DNA from: Bin5 sp965116395 | GTDB lineage: Bacteria; Chloroflexota; Anaerolineae; Caldilineales; Caldilineaceae | Direction of reading: 5' to 3' | Length of the DNA: 64,000 nucleotides | NCBI GenBank assembly: GCA_965116395.1 | Contig: OZ220684.1 | Location: 3,596,001-3,660,000 of the forward strand | Shown here: positions 1-9,053 of the stretch, in pieces | Layout: every line of letters starts with the position of its first letter | Numbering within the stretch: the stretch's first letter is position 1 | Notes under the pieces: model-generated | What the model was told of the DNA's origin: nothing | Databases searched by the model: none | Seen by the model: only the letters and a program-made list of their open reading frames with translations | Program-made: the position numbers and the translations under genes

Positions 1-210
1 CGTTACGAGCCATCGGTGGTAGATTTCATCATTGAGAACTGTGCCGGCCGCCCCTTTCGTATTCAACAGTACGGTCTTGAAGCGGTCGGGCGCATGCTTG
101 CCGAAGGGCGGCGTACGATTACGATGGAGGATGCCTTGTTCGCCCATGCGCATATTCAGCAAATGGGTGATAGTATCAATACTGGGTTGAGCGAGAACGT
201 CGACGCTTAG
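1..210 (+). CDS. C-terminal fragment of a P-loop ATPase-like protein
   Basis: The reading frame is open from the first base to a TAG at 208-210, so only about 69 C-terminal residues are visible. The fragment (residues such as VVDFIIENCAGRPFRI, then ITMEDALFAHAHIQQM) resembles the small helical segment after the ATPase core in STAND/AAA-type NTPases. The next gene has an equivalent stretch (GEILRHTHRHPYLVQTLC) after its ATPase core. The two are therefore probably tandem related ATPases in one operon. The catalytic part lies outside the window, so the family call is inference from this tail and its neighbour. The first in-frame GTG at 16 is not the true start. Confidence 0.5.
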   Translation, partial: RYEPSVVDFIIENCAGRPFRIQQYGLEAVGRMLAEGRRTITMEDALFAHAHIQQMGDSINTGLSENVDA

Positions 211-294
211 ACCCAGGATTGGAAAACAAAGCCGACGCCTTCAGAGCGTCGTGAACTGGCTACCGAGAATGAGTCGAGGAACGGCCTGAGCGTT

Positions 295-1632
295 ATGCGC
301 AATCCCTATACTGTCGGCCGCTGGCTGCGCGGACCCGACCACTATGGCCGAGAGGAGTTGCTGGAATATCTGATGGGCGCGGAGGATCCCGCTATCTGGG
401 TGGTTGGCACGCGCCGCATGGGCAAGACTTCGTTGCTGCGACAGTTGGAGTGGACGATCACCCGGCAGGACGACGCCCGCGCCGTCCCTTTATTTTGGGA
501 TCTGCAAGGTAGTGAAACAAAAGACGATTTCGATTACGAGTTGTTCCTGGCGGTGGAAGACGAGATGCCAAGGTTCGAGGCCTATGGCGTCGATGTAAGC
601 GCTCTATACGGTAGGGATGCGATTCACATTCTACGCATTTTGCAGCGAGCCCTGCGAGAGCGTGACAAATATCTGCTCTTGCTCATTGACGAAGCTGAGG
701 CCTGGATCAGTCTGGCCAAGAACGATTACCAGGCCCTGGCGCGGCTTCGTAAGGCATTCCAGAGCGGGGGGATGCGCACGATAATGACGTCGACCAAGCT
801 GCTGATGCAGCTGAACGATCTGACCCGCAACTGGCTTACAAGCCCGTTCCTTTTCGGATTCAGTCTTGTAAATCTTTGGAACCTGGAACCTGAGGCGAGC
901 GTTAGTCTGGTGTTGCAGGAACAGAGCAACGCACCCGTTAGCGTCAGCAGGGAGCGCATTGGCGAAATTCTGCGGCACACGCATCGGCATCCATACCTGG
1001 TACAGACCCTCTGTTACCGTCTTTTCGAGGAGAAGGGAGGGAGGGGGGCGTTGCGGGAGGTTCGTGAAGAAGATCTGCGCGCCGATCACCTGCTTGCCGG
1101 CTTTTTCGAAGTCGACTTCAAGTGCCTGGCGCCGACGGAAAGGCAGATACTGCTGACCGTTGCCCGCCAGGGTGTCATCAGCGAAGAAGACCTGGTGGCC
1201 AAAACGGACAATGAGTCAATTGATCAGGTCTCGATGTATGTGCATGGCATGAACAACCTTGGCTACCTGCAGCGGGCATACAGCAGGACGGACGGCGGAG
1301 ACGCTGCCGGTTCACACGAAGAATTCCCGCGCTGGACTATCGGCAACGAATTCCTACGCCGCTGGATGTTGGACAATTACCAGGACCTGGCCCAGACCCT
1401 CTACTCCGATGTGAGCGATTACGGTGTCGAATCTCTGCTGGAAATGGGGCGCAAGGTGGAGCTGGACTACCTGCAGCACGAGATTCCTGAACTGCAAAAG
1501 CGGCTGGAGTCGCTGCTGGCTGCGCACGGGGGCCATGGCGACGAGGCGCCGCCGGAGATTCTGCATGAGATTCAGGAACTTCTCCGGGAGCTGGAGAAGA
1601 CCAGTGCACAGCTACGTAATCTGGCCGATTAA
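295..1632 (+). CDS. AAA/STAND-type ATPase with C-terminal coiled coil
   Basis: A 445-residue protein starting at ATG 295. Walker A is GTRRMGKTS (residues about 38-46) and Walker B is LLLLIDEAEAW (about 127-137). The helical HRHPYLVQTLC segment after the core and the winged-helix-like region around residues 270-350 match the layout of bacterial STAND-like AAA ATPases. The last about 70 residues are rich in E, L, K and R with heptad spacing and probably form a coiled coil. No effector domain (protease, TIR, nuclease) is fused. It follows the tail of a similar ATPase by 84 bp and ends 9 bp before ubiE. Function is unknown; signalling, defence or DNA-associated roles are all possible. The ATPase call is firm, the role is not. 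Confidence 0.8.
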   Translation: MRNPYTVGRWLRGPDHYGREELLEYLMGAEDPAIWVVGTRRMGKTSLLRQLEWTITRQDDARAVPLFWDLQGSETKDDFDYELFLAVEDEMPRFEAYGVDVSALYGRDAIHILRILQRALRERDKYLLLLIDEAEAWISLAKNDYQALARLRKAFQSGGMRTIMTSTKLLMQLNDLTRNWLTSPFLFGFSLVNLWNLEPEASVSLVLQEQSNAPVSVSRERIGEILRHTHRHPYLVQTLCYRLFEEKGGRGALREVREEDLRADHLLAGFFEVDFKCLAPTERQILLTVARQGVISEEDLVAKTDNESIDQVSMYVHGMNNLGYLQRAYSRTDGGDAAGSHEEFPRWTIGNEFLRRWMLDNYQDLAQTLYSDVSDYGVESLLEMGRKVELDYLQHEIPELQKRLESLLAAHGGHGDEAPPEILHEIQELLRELEKTSAQLRNLAD

Positions 1633-1641
1633 CTAGCAGAA

Positions 1642-2418
1642 ATGACCTCTTCCACGCTTCCCCCCGCGGCCGAAAAGGCTGCCTATGTCAATCGGATGTT
1701 TGCCGGCATTGCGCACCGGTACGATCTGGTGAACCGGCTTATGACCGGTGGGCAGGATGTAGGCTGGCGGCGGGAGGTCGTAGAGCTGTGCCGGCTGCCT
1801 GCCGGGGGGCGCCTCCTCGACGTGGGCACTGGCACCGGCGATATCGCTTACGAAGCCCAGCACAGGCATCAGGATGCGGAAGTGATCGGCTGCGATTTTA
1901 CGTTCGAAATGTTGGACGTTGGCCGCCAGAAAAAAGTGAAGAGCCTGCTCCGTCGGGCCGGCGGAGACAGGGCGGAGCGCGTCGAGTTCGTCCAGGGCGA
2001 CGCGCTGCGTTTACCGTTTGCGGATGGCTACTTTGACGCCGTCACCAGCGGCTTTCTTCTGCGCAACGTGACCGACGTGGAGCTCTGTTTGGCAGAACAG
2101 CGACGGGTGACCAAACCGGGCGGGCGGATCGTCTGCCTGGAAACGTCACCACCCCCGCCGACGCTGATTTCTCCGCTGCTACGTTTCTATATGCTTAGGG
2201 TAATTCCGGTGGTGGGCCAGCTGTTTTCGACCGGCGAAGGAACCTCCGGGAAGCCAATGCGCCCGCCCGATACGGCTTACCGGTATTTGCCGCAAAGCAC
2301 GGTCGCGTTTCTGCAGCCTGAGGAAATGGCGCTGCAAATGGAGAGAGCAGGGTTCCGTAACGTATTCTACCGCACAAAAATGTTGGGTACGGTCGCCATT
2401 CATGTGGGCGCGGCATGA
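1642..2418 (+). CDS. ubiE: Demethylmenaquinone/ubiquinone methyltransferase UbiE/MenG
   Basis: A 258-residue class I SAM methyltransferase. It carries the SAM loop LLDVGTGTGDIAY (about residues 57-69) and the family motif GFLLRNVTDVELCL, as expected for UbiE/MenG. This enzyme performs the C-methylation that finishes menaquinone (or ubiquinone). The N-terminal VNRMFAGIAHRYDLVNRLMT is also characteristic of the family. It starts 9 bp after the upstream ATPase stop with no strong ribosome binding site, so it is probably co-transcribed. A UbiA-type prenyltransferase that could serve the same pathway lies at 17.4-18.5 kb. Menaquinone is the more likely product if the host is a Chloroflexota, which is inference. 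Confidence 0.9.
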   Translation: MTSSTLPPAAEKAAYVNRMFAGIAHRYDLVNRLMTGGQDVGWRREVVELCRLPAGGRLLDVGTGTGDIAYEAQHRHQDAEVIGCDFTFEMLDVGRQKKVKSLLRRAGGDRAERVEFVQGDALRLPFADGYFDAVTSGFLLRNVTDVELCLAEQRRVTKPGGRIVCLETSPPPPTLISPLLRFYMLRVIPVVGQLFSTGEGTSGKPMRPPDTAYRYLPQSTVAFLQPEEMALQMERAGFRNVFYRTKMLGTVAIHVGAA

Positions 2419-2464
2419 GCGCTGTGTACGCATATCTTCGCAGCGGCGCCGAGGGGAACGGACT

Positions 2465-3202
2465 GTGATTCACCAGCCAGAGCGTACAGCATTACGCGGC
2501 AATCCATCATTCGTCTGGCGGGCCGGCCAGGAACGGCGCCTGCAGATGATTCTCGATTGGGCGCCGCAACCGCTGCAACGCGCGCTGGTTGACGGATGTG
2601 GTGTGGGCATCTATTTGCGGGCGCTGCAAGCGTCCGTCCCCGAAGTCCACGGAATGGATATCGAAGGGGAGCATCTGCGGGCCGCGGCCGGAAACGTGCC
2701 AGAGGCGCCGCTCAACCTCAGCCAAGGTGAGCAACTTCCTTATCCCGACGGAAGCTTCGACCTGGTCCTGTCTCACGAGGTGCTGGAGCATGTGCAGGAT
2801 GACTGCCGGGCCGCATCCGAGATCGTCCGCGTGCTACGCGTGGGCGGGCGCGCGGTCATCTTCGTACCGAACCGGCTCTTTCCTTTTGAGACCCACGGCC
2901 ATTACTGGCAAGGTGTCTATCGCTTCGGCAACACGCCGCTGATCAACTATCTGCCAGACTTTCTGCGCAGTCAACTTGCTCCTCACGTGCGCGCCTACAC
3001 GCTACGCAGTCTCCTGGATCTGTTTATAGGGCTGCCCGTTCTCGTTAAGCGGCACACGCAGATCTTCCCCGGCTACGACGGTATCAATGCCCGTCAACCG
3101 GTCATAGGGGCCTGCTTGCGAGCGTTCACCTACGCTCTTGAGCAGACACCGCTGACGACATTCGGTATCAGCCACTTTCTCGTGCTCGAAAAAGTCGAAT
3201 AG
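2465..3202 (+). CDS. Class I SAM-dependent methyltransferase
   Basis: About 245 residues. I chose GTG 2465 because GAGGGG lies 8 bp upstream; the longer reading from 2402 would run into the end of ubiE. The SAM-binding loop is VDGCGVGIYLRAL, the acidic residue ending strand 2 is in HGMDIEGEHL, and the post-loop motif is LPYPDGSFDLVLSHEVLEH, typical of the Methyltransf_11 family. The C-terminal half (FPNRLFPFETHGHYW and onward) resembles methyltransferases acting on lipids, quinones or glycan intermediates, but the substrate cannot be read from sequence. It probably sits in one transcript with ubiE. Confidence 0.8.
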   Translation: MIHQPERTALRGNPSFVWRAGQERRLQMILDWAPQPLQRALVDGCGVGIYLRALQASVPEVHGMDIEGEHLRAAAGNVPEAPLNLSQGEQLPYPDGSFDLVLSHEVLEHVQDDCRAASEIVRVLRVGGRAVIFVPNRLFPFETHGHYWQGVYRFGNTPLINYLPDFLRSQLAPHVRAYTLRSLLDLFIGLPVLVKRHTQIFPGYDGINARQPVIGACLRAFTYALEQTPLTTFGISHFLVLEKVE

Positions 3203-3411
3203 GCGGTCACAATCCAAGGTGATTTGGCTGGGCGCGTCGCCGACCTGTCGAGTCGTTCGTACCATGGCACGGATTCCCTCATGTGCAGAATGGCTCCTCA
3301 CCTCTTTCTCTCCATATCCATGATTCTAGGTTGGATTTGGGTCGGCATTGGGCAGATGCTAGAATGCTGACAGTGAGCGTCGAGGGAATTATTTGATTTT
3401 TGTCAGGTAAG
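3203..3411. other. Intergenic stretch before repeat copy A, with a possible weak promoter
   Basis: Non-coding DNA between the methyltransferase and the penicillin-binding protein. A plus-strand TTGGGT (3337-3342) and TAGAAT (3360-3365) are separated by 17 bp and could be a weak promoter reading toward the repeat and the PBP gene. I see no terminator or RNA gene. The rest of the 600-bp gap is filled by repeat copy A and by about 90 bp of unremarkable DNA. Confidence 0.3.
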
Positions 3412-3713
3412 GTAACTGCTGAGCCCGAGACAGTGTCTGTCGTGACCTGCCCTTCATTCCCGCCGCCATTCAGGCTAGCTGAATACGTCTGGGGTTGGCA
3501 GAGCCGCCAGCGTGCTGGTGCCTAACGGCTGCGTTGAATGCGTAAGGTCGCTGAGGCATGGTTTTGGAGGGGGGCGTTGCGGGGGGGCACCCCCCGCACA
3601 AGGGAGGGCCGAAGGCCCGACCGCCCAAATGCAAATTGGGAGTAGAGAGGAGAGAGTAAGGGCCTTCGCTCACCTCGTTACGGGCTGTAAATCGGTTGCG
3701 GCTGCGTAACTAC
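3412..3713 (+). repeat. Structured MITE-like repeat, copy A (302 bp)
   Basis: One of five copies of a dispersed element in the window. The left end reads GTAACTGCTGAGCCCGAGAC. The right end, reverse-complemented, reads GTAGTTACGCAGCCGCAACC, so the ends are imperfect inverted repeats of about 19 bp. The core (3569-3627) begins GGGGGGCGTTGCGGGG and ends GACCGCCCA. It holds two hairpins: TGCGGGG..CCCCGCA, and GGGCC-GAA-GGCCC. Compare copies at 34596-34882 and 49388-49688 (near full length), and at 18618-18690 and 41046-41227 (partial). It has no coding capacity. A non-autonomous mobile element is the simplest reading. Confidence 0.75.
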
Positions 3714-3804
3714 GATGAAAGGTATTGACGATTCGAATGTGCGACAAGACTGACAACGAGAGCAATGGGTTTCGCCTTCTGCCCCCTGCGAAGGAAAGGC
3801 TGGC

Positions 3805-6800
3805 ATGGCAGAGATAGAGCGCGGGAGACCCGCTGCGGGAACAGGCGGGCCGAGCAGATCCGCCCGTATTCTGGCACAGCGGCGGCGGCGCCAGCGGGCG
3901 AAAACCTATCGCGCTCGTCCATGGTTCTGGTTATTCCAGGGGACGGCAGCGCTATTCTTCGCTGTGATTCTGACGGTGGGAGCCGCCGTCGGAGTCGCTG
4001 TTGCGAGCGTGTTTGGCATCTATACTTTTTACGCCGCGCAACTGCCCGACGCGGGTGTCATTGAACTGCAACAGGAGAAGTTCGAGACCATCCGTTTCTA
4101 TGATCGCACTGGCAAGCACCTGCTCTACGAGAGTGTCGATCCCCGCCCTTACCGGGGAGACCGCACTTACATGCCGCTGCGGGAGATGTCGCCGGCCGTC
4201 ATCCAGGCCGCGGTCGCGCTTGAGGACCATAATTTCTGGGACAATCCGGGAATAAATGTGCGCGGGCTTATGCGAGCCTTTGCTTCCAACCTGCAAGGGG
4301 GCAGTGTACAGGGCGGTTCATCGATCACCCAGCAGCTGATCAAGAATGTCGTGATCCCTTTGGAGGAGCGGACACAGCAGTCTTACGCCCGCAAACTCAA
4401 AGAAGTCATTCTGGCAATGGAAGTGACGCGGCGGTATGACAAGGGCAAGATCCTTGAGTGGTATCTCAATTACAACTTCTACGGCAATCTGGCTTACGGA
4501 ATCGAGGCGGCAAGCCAGGTCTACTTTGGCAAAAGCGTCTCGGAGCTCAACGTCGCCGAAGCGGCAATGTTGTCGCCGATTCCCCAGTTCCCTGCGCTGA
4601 ACCCAATCGACAACCCCGATGACGCCAAAATCCGGCAAGGCGTGACGCTTCAGGTCATGGTCGACGCCGGCTATCTCACCCAGGAGGAGGCGGACGCAGC
4701 CTTTGCGCAGGAGCTGGATCTGCGAGGCTCTGTCGCGGAGCGTTTCGATATCATCACGGCCCCCCACTTCGCCCTATATGCGCTCGAGCGCATCAAAGAG
4801 GAGTTCAATACGGTCGACGACCCCTATCGTATCTGGAAAGAGGGGCTTTCTGTCTATACAACCCTGGACGTCGATCTGCAGAAGTATGCCGAACAGGTGG
4901 CTCGCGATCATATCGCCAGGCTGAATGAACAGGGCAGAAACGTAAACAATTCCTCAGTGGTGGTGCTCAAGCCCGAGTCCGGTGAGATCCTGGCCATGGT
5001 CGGTTCACTGGATTACAACAACGAAGAGATTGACGGGCAGGTGAATGTCGCCATCTCTGAGCGGCAACCCGGTTCCAGCTTCAAGCCATATGTTTATCTC
5101 TCCGGCCTGCTGCAGGGCATGAACGCGGCCTCGTTGATTCTGGACGTACGTACCGCTTTTACTCAGAATGACGGTTCAGTATACGTGCCCGAAAACTATG
5201 ATCGTCTCTACCACGGACCTGTCGGTTTTCGTGATGCCCTTGCCCAATCGCTAAACATTCCCGCCATTCGCGTCATGGACCAGGTCGGCGTCGCCAGCGC
5301 TCTGCGCACTGCTCATAGACTGGGTATTAACGGTCTCGACCGCGGCCTCAACTACTATGGCCTCAACCTCGTGCTAGGGGGTGGCGAGGTCACTTTGCTG
5401 GACCACACATACGCATACAGCGTGCTTGCGAACGGCGGTGTAATGGCCGGCAAACCGGTGCCGCCGGAGTCTCGACGCAGCGGATTCCGCAACCTGAATC
5501 CGGTCGCGATCTTGCAGGTCCACAATTCGCAAGGCGAAGTGTTGAGCAGATACGACAGTCCGGACCAGGAGCGCATTATCAGCGCCGACGCCCAGTTCAT
5601 TCTGGCCGACATTATGAGCGACAATGTGGCCCGTGCACCACTGTTCGGCATCAACAACAATCTCGTGCTGGGGGATCGCAGAGTCAGCGCCAAGACCGGG
5701 ACAACGAACGGCTGGAAGGACGCCTGGACTGTTGGTTTCACGCCCCAGCTGACGGTTGGCGTTTGGATCGGCAACACTGACAATGAGTCGATGAATAACG
5801 TCACCGGGGCATCCGGTGCAGCCCCCATCTGGAATAGCGTGATGGAGCGCTATCATGAAGGGTTGCCTGCCCGCTGGTATGAACGCCCCCGCAATGTCGT
5901 CTCCACGACGGTCTGTCAGCCCAGCGGCTTGCTGCCGTCGGAGGACTGCCAGCGGCAAAGAGTGGAGCTGTTTATTGCGGGCACCGAGCCAAAGGTCGTT
6001 GATAACCTGTGGCAGCCCTTCGATATCGACAAGCGCAACGGACTTCTAGCCAAAGCAACTACGCCGGAAGAGGAGCGGGAGACGAAGGTCTATCTCATTC
6101 TGCCACCGGAAGCGGAGGACTGGGTTAGCAGCAGCGGTATCGAACAGCCGCCGCAGGGCGAGAGTCTGGAGGATTTTATCGACTTTGACCCTGAGGTTGC
6201 AATCACATTTCCTCCGCCCGGCGGATACATTGGCGGCCAGGTCGAGATTTTGGGCAATGCCCGCGGCGGCAACTTTGCCAACTATCGCCTCGAGTTTGGA
6301 AGCGGCCTGGAACCAACGCAGTGGACGAGGATCGGCCCGGACCATGGCCAGCAACATGAAAACGGTCGGCTGGAGCTGTTTAACACAGAGGGGCTTGAGG
6401 AAGGGCAGTACACGCTGCGGCTGACGGTGCGGTATCATGACGGCAACCAGAGGATCTGGGACGCCCCCGTTACGATCGACAATACACCACCTACTCTGGA
6501 AATCAGCGAGCCGGAACCTGATGCGCTCTTCGTTATGAATGAGGACGAGCAGATCAACATCAACGCGCTCGTAAATGACGACTGGGCGGTGGACCGTGTC
6601 GAGTTCGCGATTGACGGAACCTGGTTCATCACGCGGACCGTGGCCCCGTATAACGAGCGCTGGCCTCTGGAACTGCGTTATGAGTCGCTCGATGCGCCGG
6701 AGACCCGGAACTGGCCGGCCTTTCAATCGGATGATGAAGATATTCGCCCAGGGCGCATTCGTGAATTTGAGGACGGATTCGCCGCGATCCTTTCCGGCAG

Positions 6801-6912
6801 CGGCCTCTATCTGGAACGGCATCTGATCAAAGTACGCGCCATTGACCGTGCCGGCAATGAGACTGAAAGCGATGAAGTACAGGTCTTCGTTCGGCAACCG
6901 CCGGACCGATGA
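3805..6912 (+). CDS. Class A penicillin-binding protein (PBP1A type) with Ig-like C-terminal tail
   Basis: A 1035-residue bifunctional peptidoglycan synthase. It has a basic cytoplasmic N-terminus and one membrane anchor around residues 40-75. The GT51 transglycosylase domain carries the catalytic-type motifs ALEDHNFWDNPG and QGGSSITQQL. The transpeptidase has all three active-site motifs: SSFK (in RQPGSSFKPYVY), SLN (AQSLNIPAIR) and KTGT (SAKTGTTNGWKDAW). About 290 residues follow the transpeptidase. They contain Ig/fibronectin-like segments (for example VTIDNTPPTLEISEPEPDA) that probably lie outside the membrane and contact the wall or other proteins. Usual PBP1A proteins are 750-850 residues, so the tail is an extension. 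Start ATG 3805 follows GGAAAGGC. Confidence 0.93.
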   Translation: MAEIERGRPAAGTGGPSRSARILAQRRRRQRAKTYRARPWFWLFQGTAALFFAVILTVGAAVGVAVASVFGIYTFYAAQLPDAGVIELQQEKFETIRFYDRTGKHLLYESVDPRPYRGDRTYMPLREMSPAVIQAAVALEDHNFWDNPGINVRGLMRAFASNLQGGSVQGGSSITQQLIKNVVIPLEERTQQSYARKLKEVILAMEVTRRYDKGKILEWYLNYNFYGNLAYGIEAASQVYFGKSVSELNVAEAAMLSPIPQFPALNPIDNPDDAKIRQGVTLQVMVDAGYLTQEEADAAFAQELDLRGSVAERFDIITAPHFALYALERIKEEFNTVDDPYRIWKEGLSVYTTLDVDLQKYAEQVARDHIARLNEQGRNVNNSSVVVLKPESGEILAMVGSLDYNNEEIDGQVNVAISERQPGSSFKPYVYLSGLLQGMNAASLILDVRTAFTQNDGSVYVPENYDRLYHGPVGFRDALAQSLNIPAIRVMDQVGVASALRTAHRLGINGLDRGLNYYGLNLVLGGGEVTLLDHTYAYSVLANGGVMAGKPVPPESRRSGFRNLNPVAILQVHNSQGEVLSRYDSPDQERIISADAQFILADIMSDNVARAPLFGINNNLVLGDRRVSAKTGTTNGWKDAWTVGFTPQLTVGVWIGNTDNESMNNVTGASGAAPIWNSVMERYHEGLPARWYERPRNVVSTTVCQPSGLLPSEDCQRQRVELFIAGTEPKVVDNLWQPFDIDKRNGLLAKATTPEEERETKVYLILPPEAEDWVSSSGIEQPPQGESLEDFIDFDPEVAITFPPPGGYIGGQVEILGNARGGNFANYRLEFGSGLEPTQWTRIGPDHGQQHENGRLELFNTEGLEEGQYTLRLTVRYHDGNQRIWDAPVTIDNTPPTLEISEPEPDALFVMNEDEQININALVNDDWAVDRVEFAIDGTWFITRTVAPYNERWPLELRYESLDAPETRNWPAFQSDDEDIRPGRIREFEDGFAAILSGSGLYLERHLIKVRAIDRAGNETESDEVQVFVRQPPDR

Positions 6913-6963
6913 CCTGCGCAACAACTGGCTGCTGGCCACCGATCAACGCCACCGAATTCACTT

Positions 6964-7794
6964 ATGCCTAACATACTCGTTACAAATGATGATAGCGTAC
7001 ACGCTGACAGCATACGCATGCTGGCGGCCGCGCTGGACGACCTGGGAAACGTGACCGTAATAGCGCCGGAGCGGAACTGGAGCGCTTCGGGGCATCCCAA
7101 AACGCTGCACAAGCCGCTGCGGATGGCGCCGATTGTCTGGCCCGACGGCCGCCGCGTCTATGCCTGCAGCGGCGCACCCTCCGACTGTGTGGCCCTGGCG
7201 ATTCTCGGTGCGCCACACCGGGCCGAGGCCCCAGACTTGCGACGGGCCGCGGGGGAGCCGGAATCCGCATACGATCTGGTTGTCAGCGGCGTCAACGACA
7301 GTTTCAATCTCGGTTGTGATGTCCTCTATAGCGGCACCGTGGCCGCGGCGATGGAGTCGCTGGTGATGGGTGTACCGTCAATTGCATTCAGCACAGGCGC
7401 CGTAGATGGCTTCGAAATTCCCGATTCCGAGGCGTGGCAGAATGCGGCCGGATATGCCCGCACACTGGCGGCGGCCGCGCTTGAGCAGCCACTGCCTCCG
7501 CAAACCATGCTCAATGTGAATGTGCCGCGACGGCCGGCGGCAGAGATTCACGGTCAGCGCTATACTTTCCTGGGCCGGCGCATCTACGGGGATGTGCTGG
7601 TCGATCGCGACGATCCCTGGGGAAAGCCGTACTACTGGATCGGGGGCGAAGTCCCCACCGGGATTGCAGAGGCTGGTAGTGACTTTGGCGCTATCGAAAG
7701 CGGGTATGTAAGTATTTCTCCTCTGGGAATTGACCTGACCAGGCATGAAATTCTGGCCGACTTGAACGCGGGCAGCTGGCCGCTACCAAAGTGA
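6964..7794 (+). CDS. surE: 5'/3'-nucleotidase SurE
   Basis: A 276-residue protein with the SurE N-terminal metal-binding motif ILVTNDDSVHADS and the second family motif VVSGVNDSFNLGCDVLYSG, followed by GTVAAAMES. SurE removes the phosphate from nucleoside 5'- and 3'-monophosphates, depends on a divalent metal, and is linked to stationary-phase survival. The usual NDDG is NDDS here, a mild change next to the metal-binding aspartates. The gene starts 51 bp after the PBP stop on the same strand. It is slightly longer than typical SurE (about 250 residues) because of an insert around residues 80-95. Confidence 0.92.
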   Translation: MPNILVTNDDSVHADSIRMLAAALDDLGNVTVIAPERNWSASGHPKTLHKPLRMAPIVWPDGRRVYACSGAPSDCVALAILGAPHRAEAPDLRRAAGEPESAYDLVVSGVNDSFNLGCDVLYSGTVAAAMESLVMGVPSIAFSTGAVDGFEIPDSEAWQNAAGYARTLAAAALEQPLPPQTMLNVNVPRRPAAEIHGQRYTFLGRRIYGDVLVDRDDPWGKPYYWIGGEVPTGIAEAGSDFGAIESGYVSISPLGIDLTRHEILADLNAGSWPLPK

Positions 7795-8009
7795 ACGCGA
7801 CCAGAATGTTTCAGAAGGAATTTTCTGACAGATGCCGGTGTTCGCAAGGGCGGAGGAGGAAAGCGCAGGCACAGGCGCATTCGACCTTCCTTGGAGTGTG
7901 ACGGCTTCAACCCAACTGGCTACGTTGCCGTAGGTGAAGAACCGGTTGCGCAAGGGCTGCCGTTAACCATAAGCGTGTCGCGACAGGGCGCGACGCAGGA
8001 GTTATCCAA

Positions 8010-8909
8010 TTGTCGAGGATGGTGTACACACCGCCTTCAGATGGGTCGAGGTGGCAGGGTTTGGCGGCGCTGTGCTGGTTGCTCCTGACCGATGCAGTTC
8101 TGCTCTCGTGGTTGGCGCTTAAGCCGGTGGGTTGGAGCAGTTTTCTGCTGCTTCTGATCTTGCTGGCCACACTGCCTGTACTCGTCCATCTGACGATGCG
8201 TACTTGGGGGGCGTTCAATCTGGAATACTGGCTTGACCGCAACGCCTTGCGTATTCGCTGGGCCGGTACCTGCCAGGTCATCCCGCTCCACTGTATCCGG
8301 CGAATCATTGAAGGCGTGGATGAGATGACAGTGCGGCCTTCCGTCAAGGACTGGCCGTCGCCATTTGTTCGTATAGTAGAGGGAGGGGAAGGGCGGAGGC
8401 TGGTGCGTCTGGCCAGCGTTCCGCTCGATCAGTGTCTGCTGATTGAAACTGACGATGGGATATTTGCGATATCTCCAGCAGACCCGATCGGTTTTTTGGA
8501 GGAGTTGCAAGCACTGAATCGACTTGGCCTCTCGCGCACATTGTCTCTTGTACGCGAGCAACCAACGAATTACTATGCGTTGGCGACAGAGTCGCCGGCA
8601 GGCCGCTGGTTGCTGCTCGCCGGGCTGATTGGTTGCCTGGCTCTCTTCGGCTATCTCATGGTCCGCTTCCCAGATTTGCCGGAGGCACTGGTATTTCATT
8701 ACAATCGGCAAGGTGTGCCGGACAGCATCAGGGCCAAAAATTCTCTCTTCCTATTGCCAGCGATAGGCCTGCTGACATACCTGACAAATACACTGGCTGG
8801 GCTGTGGATGAGGATGCAGGGTCAACTTTCCGGTGCCTATCTGTTCTGGACCGGTTCGCTGCTGGTACAGGCGCTCTCGCTTTTGGCGCTGTACAGCCTG
8901 ATAACTTGA
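8010..8909 (+). CDS. Membrane protein with PH-like domain and DUF1648-like C-terminus
   Basis: A 299-residue integral membrane protein. Two N-terminal hydrophobic segments (about residues 17-60) are followed by a bacterial PH-like region (LEYWLDRNALRIRWAG, then IPLHCIRRIIEG), as in small PH-domain membrane proteins. The C-terminal third has further membrane spans. Its loop VFHYNRQGVPDSIRAKNS matches the conserved loop of the DUF1648 family (pattern: His, Asn, Gly, Pro-Asp, Lys). The biochemical role is not known. About 215 bp separate it from surE, so it may have its own promoter. The domain assignment is moderately sure; no function should be inferred. Confidence 0.7.
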   Translation: MSRMVYTPPSDGSRWQGLAALCWLLLTDAVLLSWLALKPVGWSSFLLLLILLATLPVLVHLTMRTWGAFNLEYWLDRNALRIRWAGTCQVIPLHCIRRIIEGVDEMTVRPSVKDWPSPFVRIVEGGEGRRLVRLASVPLDQCLLIETDDGIFAISPADPIGFLEELQALNRLGLSRTLSLVREQPTNYYALATESPAGRWLLLAGLIGCLALFGYLMVRFPDLPEALVFHYNRQGVPDSIRAKNSLFLLPAIGLLTYLTNTLAGLWMRMQGQLSGAYLFWTGSLLVQALSLLALYSLIT

Positions 8910-9053
8910 CGGGAATCTAGTTTCTCTGCCAGATAAAGGCTTGGCAGGACGAATGAAAATGGGAAAACCCGAGTCGGCCTGCACTCCACAAGGTCACTTC
9001 ACAGATGAAATCCCAATGCTATCCCTGCACCCCTGCCGCCCGAGGAGTTTTTT

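Noticed and set aside
6046..6939. Minus-strand open frame (297 codons) opposite the PBP1A tail
   Set aside because: The plus-strand PBP frame is continuous with Ig-like motifs through this stretch; the antisense frame has none.
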